Position numbers and translations under genes: made by a program. A model generated the notes under the pieces. It was not told the origin of the DNA. It did not search any database and saw nothing but the letters and a program-made list of their open reading frames with translations. From contig DGEI01000024.1 of the NCBI GenBank assembly GCA_002385885.1, positions 504 to 22,998 on the forward strand: DNA of 22,495 nt, read 5' to 3'. Numbering within the stretch: position 1 is the first letter of the stretch; every line of letters starts with the position of its first letter. This stretch comes from Firmicutes bacterium UBA3930 (GTDB taxonomy: Bacteria; Bacillota; Clostridia; Caldicoprobacterales; Caldicoprobacteraceae). Positions 21,708-22,495 of the stretch are shown in pieces.

Positions 21708-22495
21708 ATGCCACGGATCAAAAAAATTAAAGTTGTAGAAATCATACGCCAGGCCTGTGGAGGAATGAAGGAGCATTATGTCACGCTGCTAAAGGGATTG
21801 AAAGAAAGGGGGTTTGATGTGCTTGCTCTTTGCAATTTCAGCCATCCGGTTATGGAGGAGCTAAGAGATGCAGGGATGACGGTATGCCCTTTCAACATTC
21901 CGGGCGAGATTCAACCTTACCGGGATATAAAGAGGACTCTGGATGTCTTCTCCGTTATAAAGGAATACAGAGCCAATCTGGTTCACTGCCATGGCTTTAA
22001 AGCAGGTGTGATAGGCAGATTGGGGGCTATATTTGCCGGATGTCCAAGGGTATATACCGTGCATAATTTCATTTTGCCTATGACACTGCCGGTCAGGCGA
22101 TGGATGTTTGGAAGGCTGGAACATATCCTGTGCCGGTATACCCAGGGTATCATCACCGTATCTCATGCATTGAAGGAAGAATTGATTCAGAATTGCCGGA
22201 TACCGGATGATAAGATTCATGTGGTACATAATGGAATTCCTGCCTACAAAAATATAAGAGCCAAAGATATGGATTTTGTCAATGATTTGAGGAGGCGTCT
22301 CAACATTGGACGGCATACGACTCTGGTGGGAACAACTGCACGGCTTATTCCTTCAAAGGGTATTGATTATCTTCTGGATGCCATTCCAGCGGTGATTGAA
22401 CACATTAACGATGTTCATTTTTTGATTATGGGAAATGGACCTTATAAGCAAGAGCTCATCAAAAAAGCTGCGTATCTGAATATACAGAACAAAGT
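21708..22495 (+). CDS. GT4-family glycosyltransferase, cut by the window end
   Basis: The reading frame is open from ATG 21708 to the window end (262 codons seen, no stop). The N-terminal GT-B domain shows GGMKEHYVTLLKGLKERGF (18-36), HCHGFKAGVIGRLGA (93-107), YTVHNF (116-121), ITVSHALKEEL (149-159) and VVHNGI (172-177). The second domain begins VGTTARLIPSKGIDYLLDAI (207-226) and MGNGPYK (241-247). The family uses nucleotide sugars on the cytoplasmic side of the membrane with retention of configuration. AGGAGC stands 5-6 nt before the ATG. It probably shares a transcript with the membrane protein upstream. Acceptor and sugar cannot be told; the C-terminal third, with the usual Ex7E donor motif, is outside the window. 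Confidence 0.88.
   Translation, partial: MPRIKKIKVVEIIRQACGGMKEHYVTLLKGLKERGFDVLALCNFSHPVMEELRDAGMTVCPFNIPGEIQPYRDIKRTLDVFSVIKEYRANLVHCHGFKAGVIGRLGAIFAGCPRVYTVHNFILPMTLPVRRWMFGRLEHILCRYTQGIITVSHALKEELIQNCRIPDDKIHVVHNGIPAYKNIRAKDMDFVNDLRRRLNIGRHTTLVGTTARLIPSKGIDYLLDAIPAVIEHINDVHFLIMGNGPYKQELIKKAAYLNIQNK

Overview
The window looks like chromosomal DNA from a strictly anaerobic, Gram-positive Firmicute of class Clostridia, moderate in GC. This rests on clean AGGAGG-type ribosome sites, frequent GTG and TTG starts, a four-subunit ferredoxin-dependent 2-oxoacid oxidoreductase, a Re-type citrate synthase-like enzyme, corrinoid methyl transfer genes and an LCP cell-wall enzyme. I cannot place it to genus. 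I see no rRNA, tRNA, CRISPR array, transposase or phage gene.

Layout. (1) 189-1403, minus strand: isocitrate dehydrogenase. (2) 1639-2997: a YigZ/IMPACT protein and an AraD-type epimerase, closed by a terminator. (3) 3272-6579: a P-loop ATPase followed by the ferredoxin, alpha, beta and gamma subunits of a 2-oxoacid:ferredoxin oxidoreductase. (4) 6893-9783: a flippase-like membrane protein, a 27-codon small ORF and a B12-binding radical SAM protein. (5) 10285-11661: a Re-citrate synthase-like enzyme behind a strong promoter and a structured leader of about 300 nt. (6) 11871-14827: a secreted LysM protein and a LytR-CpsA-Psr protein with an unusual C-terminal extension. (7) 14931-19120: a PocR/AraC-type regulator, a corrinoid protein and a homocysteine methyltransferase fused to a degenerate pterin domain. 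(8) 19282-22495: a large membrane protein with an alkaline-phosphatase-like ectodomain, then a GT4 glycosyltransferase cut by the window end.

How the genes may work together. Re-citrate synthase, isocitrate dehydrogenase and a 2-oxoacid:ferredoxin oxidoreductase lie in one neighbourhood, as expected for the oxidative half of an incomplete TCA cycle that makes 2-oxoglutarate and glutamate in anaerobes. Aconitase is not in the window, and the oxidoreductase could equally act on branched-chain 2-oxoacids. Region 7 looks like an inducible corrinoid methyl-transfer module: sensor, corrinoid carrier and homocysteine acceptor enzyme. Phased repeats in front of the corrinoid gene are a likely operator.

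The strongest leads are: the LCP protein carrying two tandem repeats that resemble the DnaK (Hsp70) C-terminal lid; the methyltransferase whose pterin pocket has lost most expected folate-binding residues; the probable operators around the PocR regulator; the translationally coupled 27-codon ORF; and the structured leader of the citrate synthase gene.
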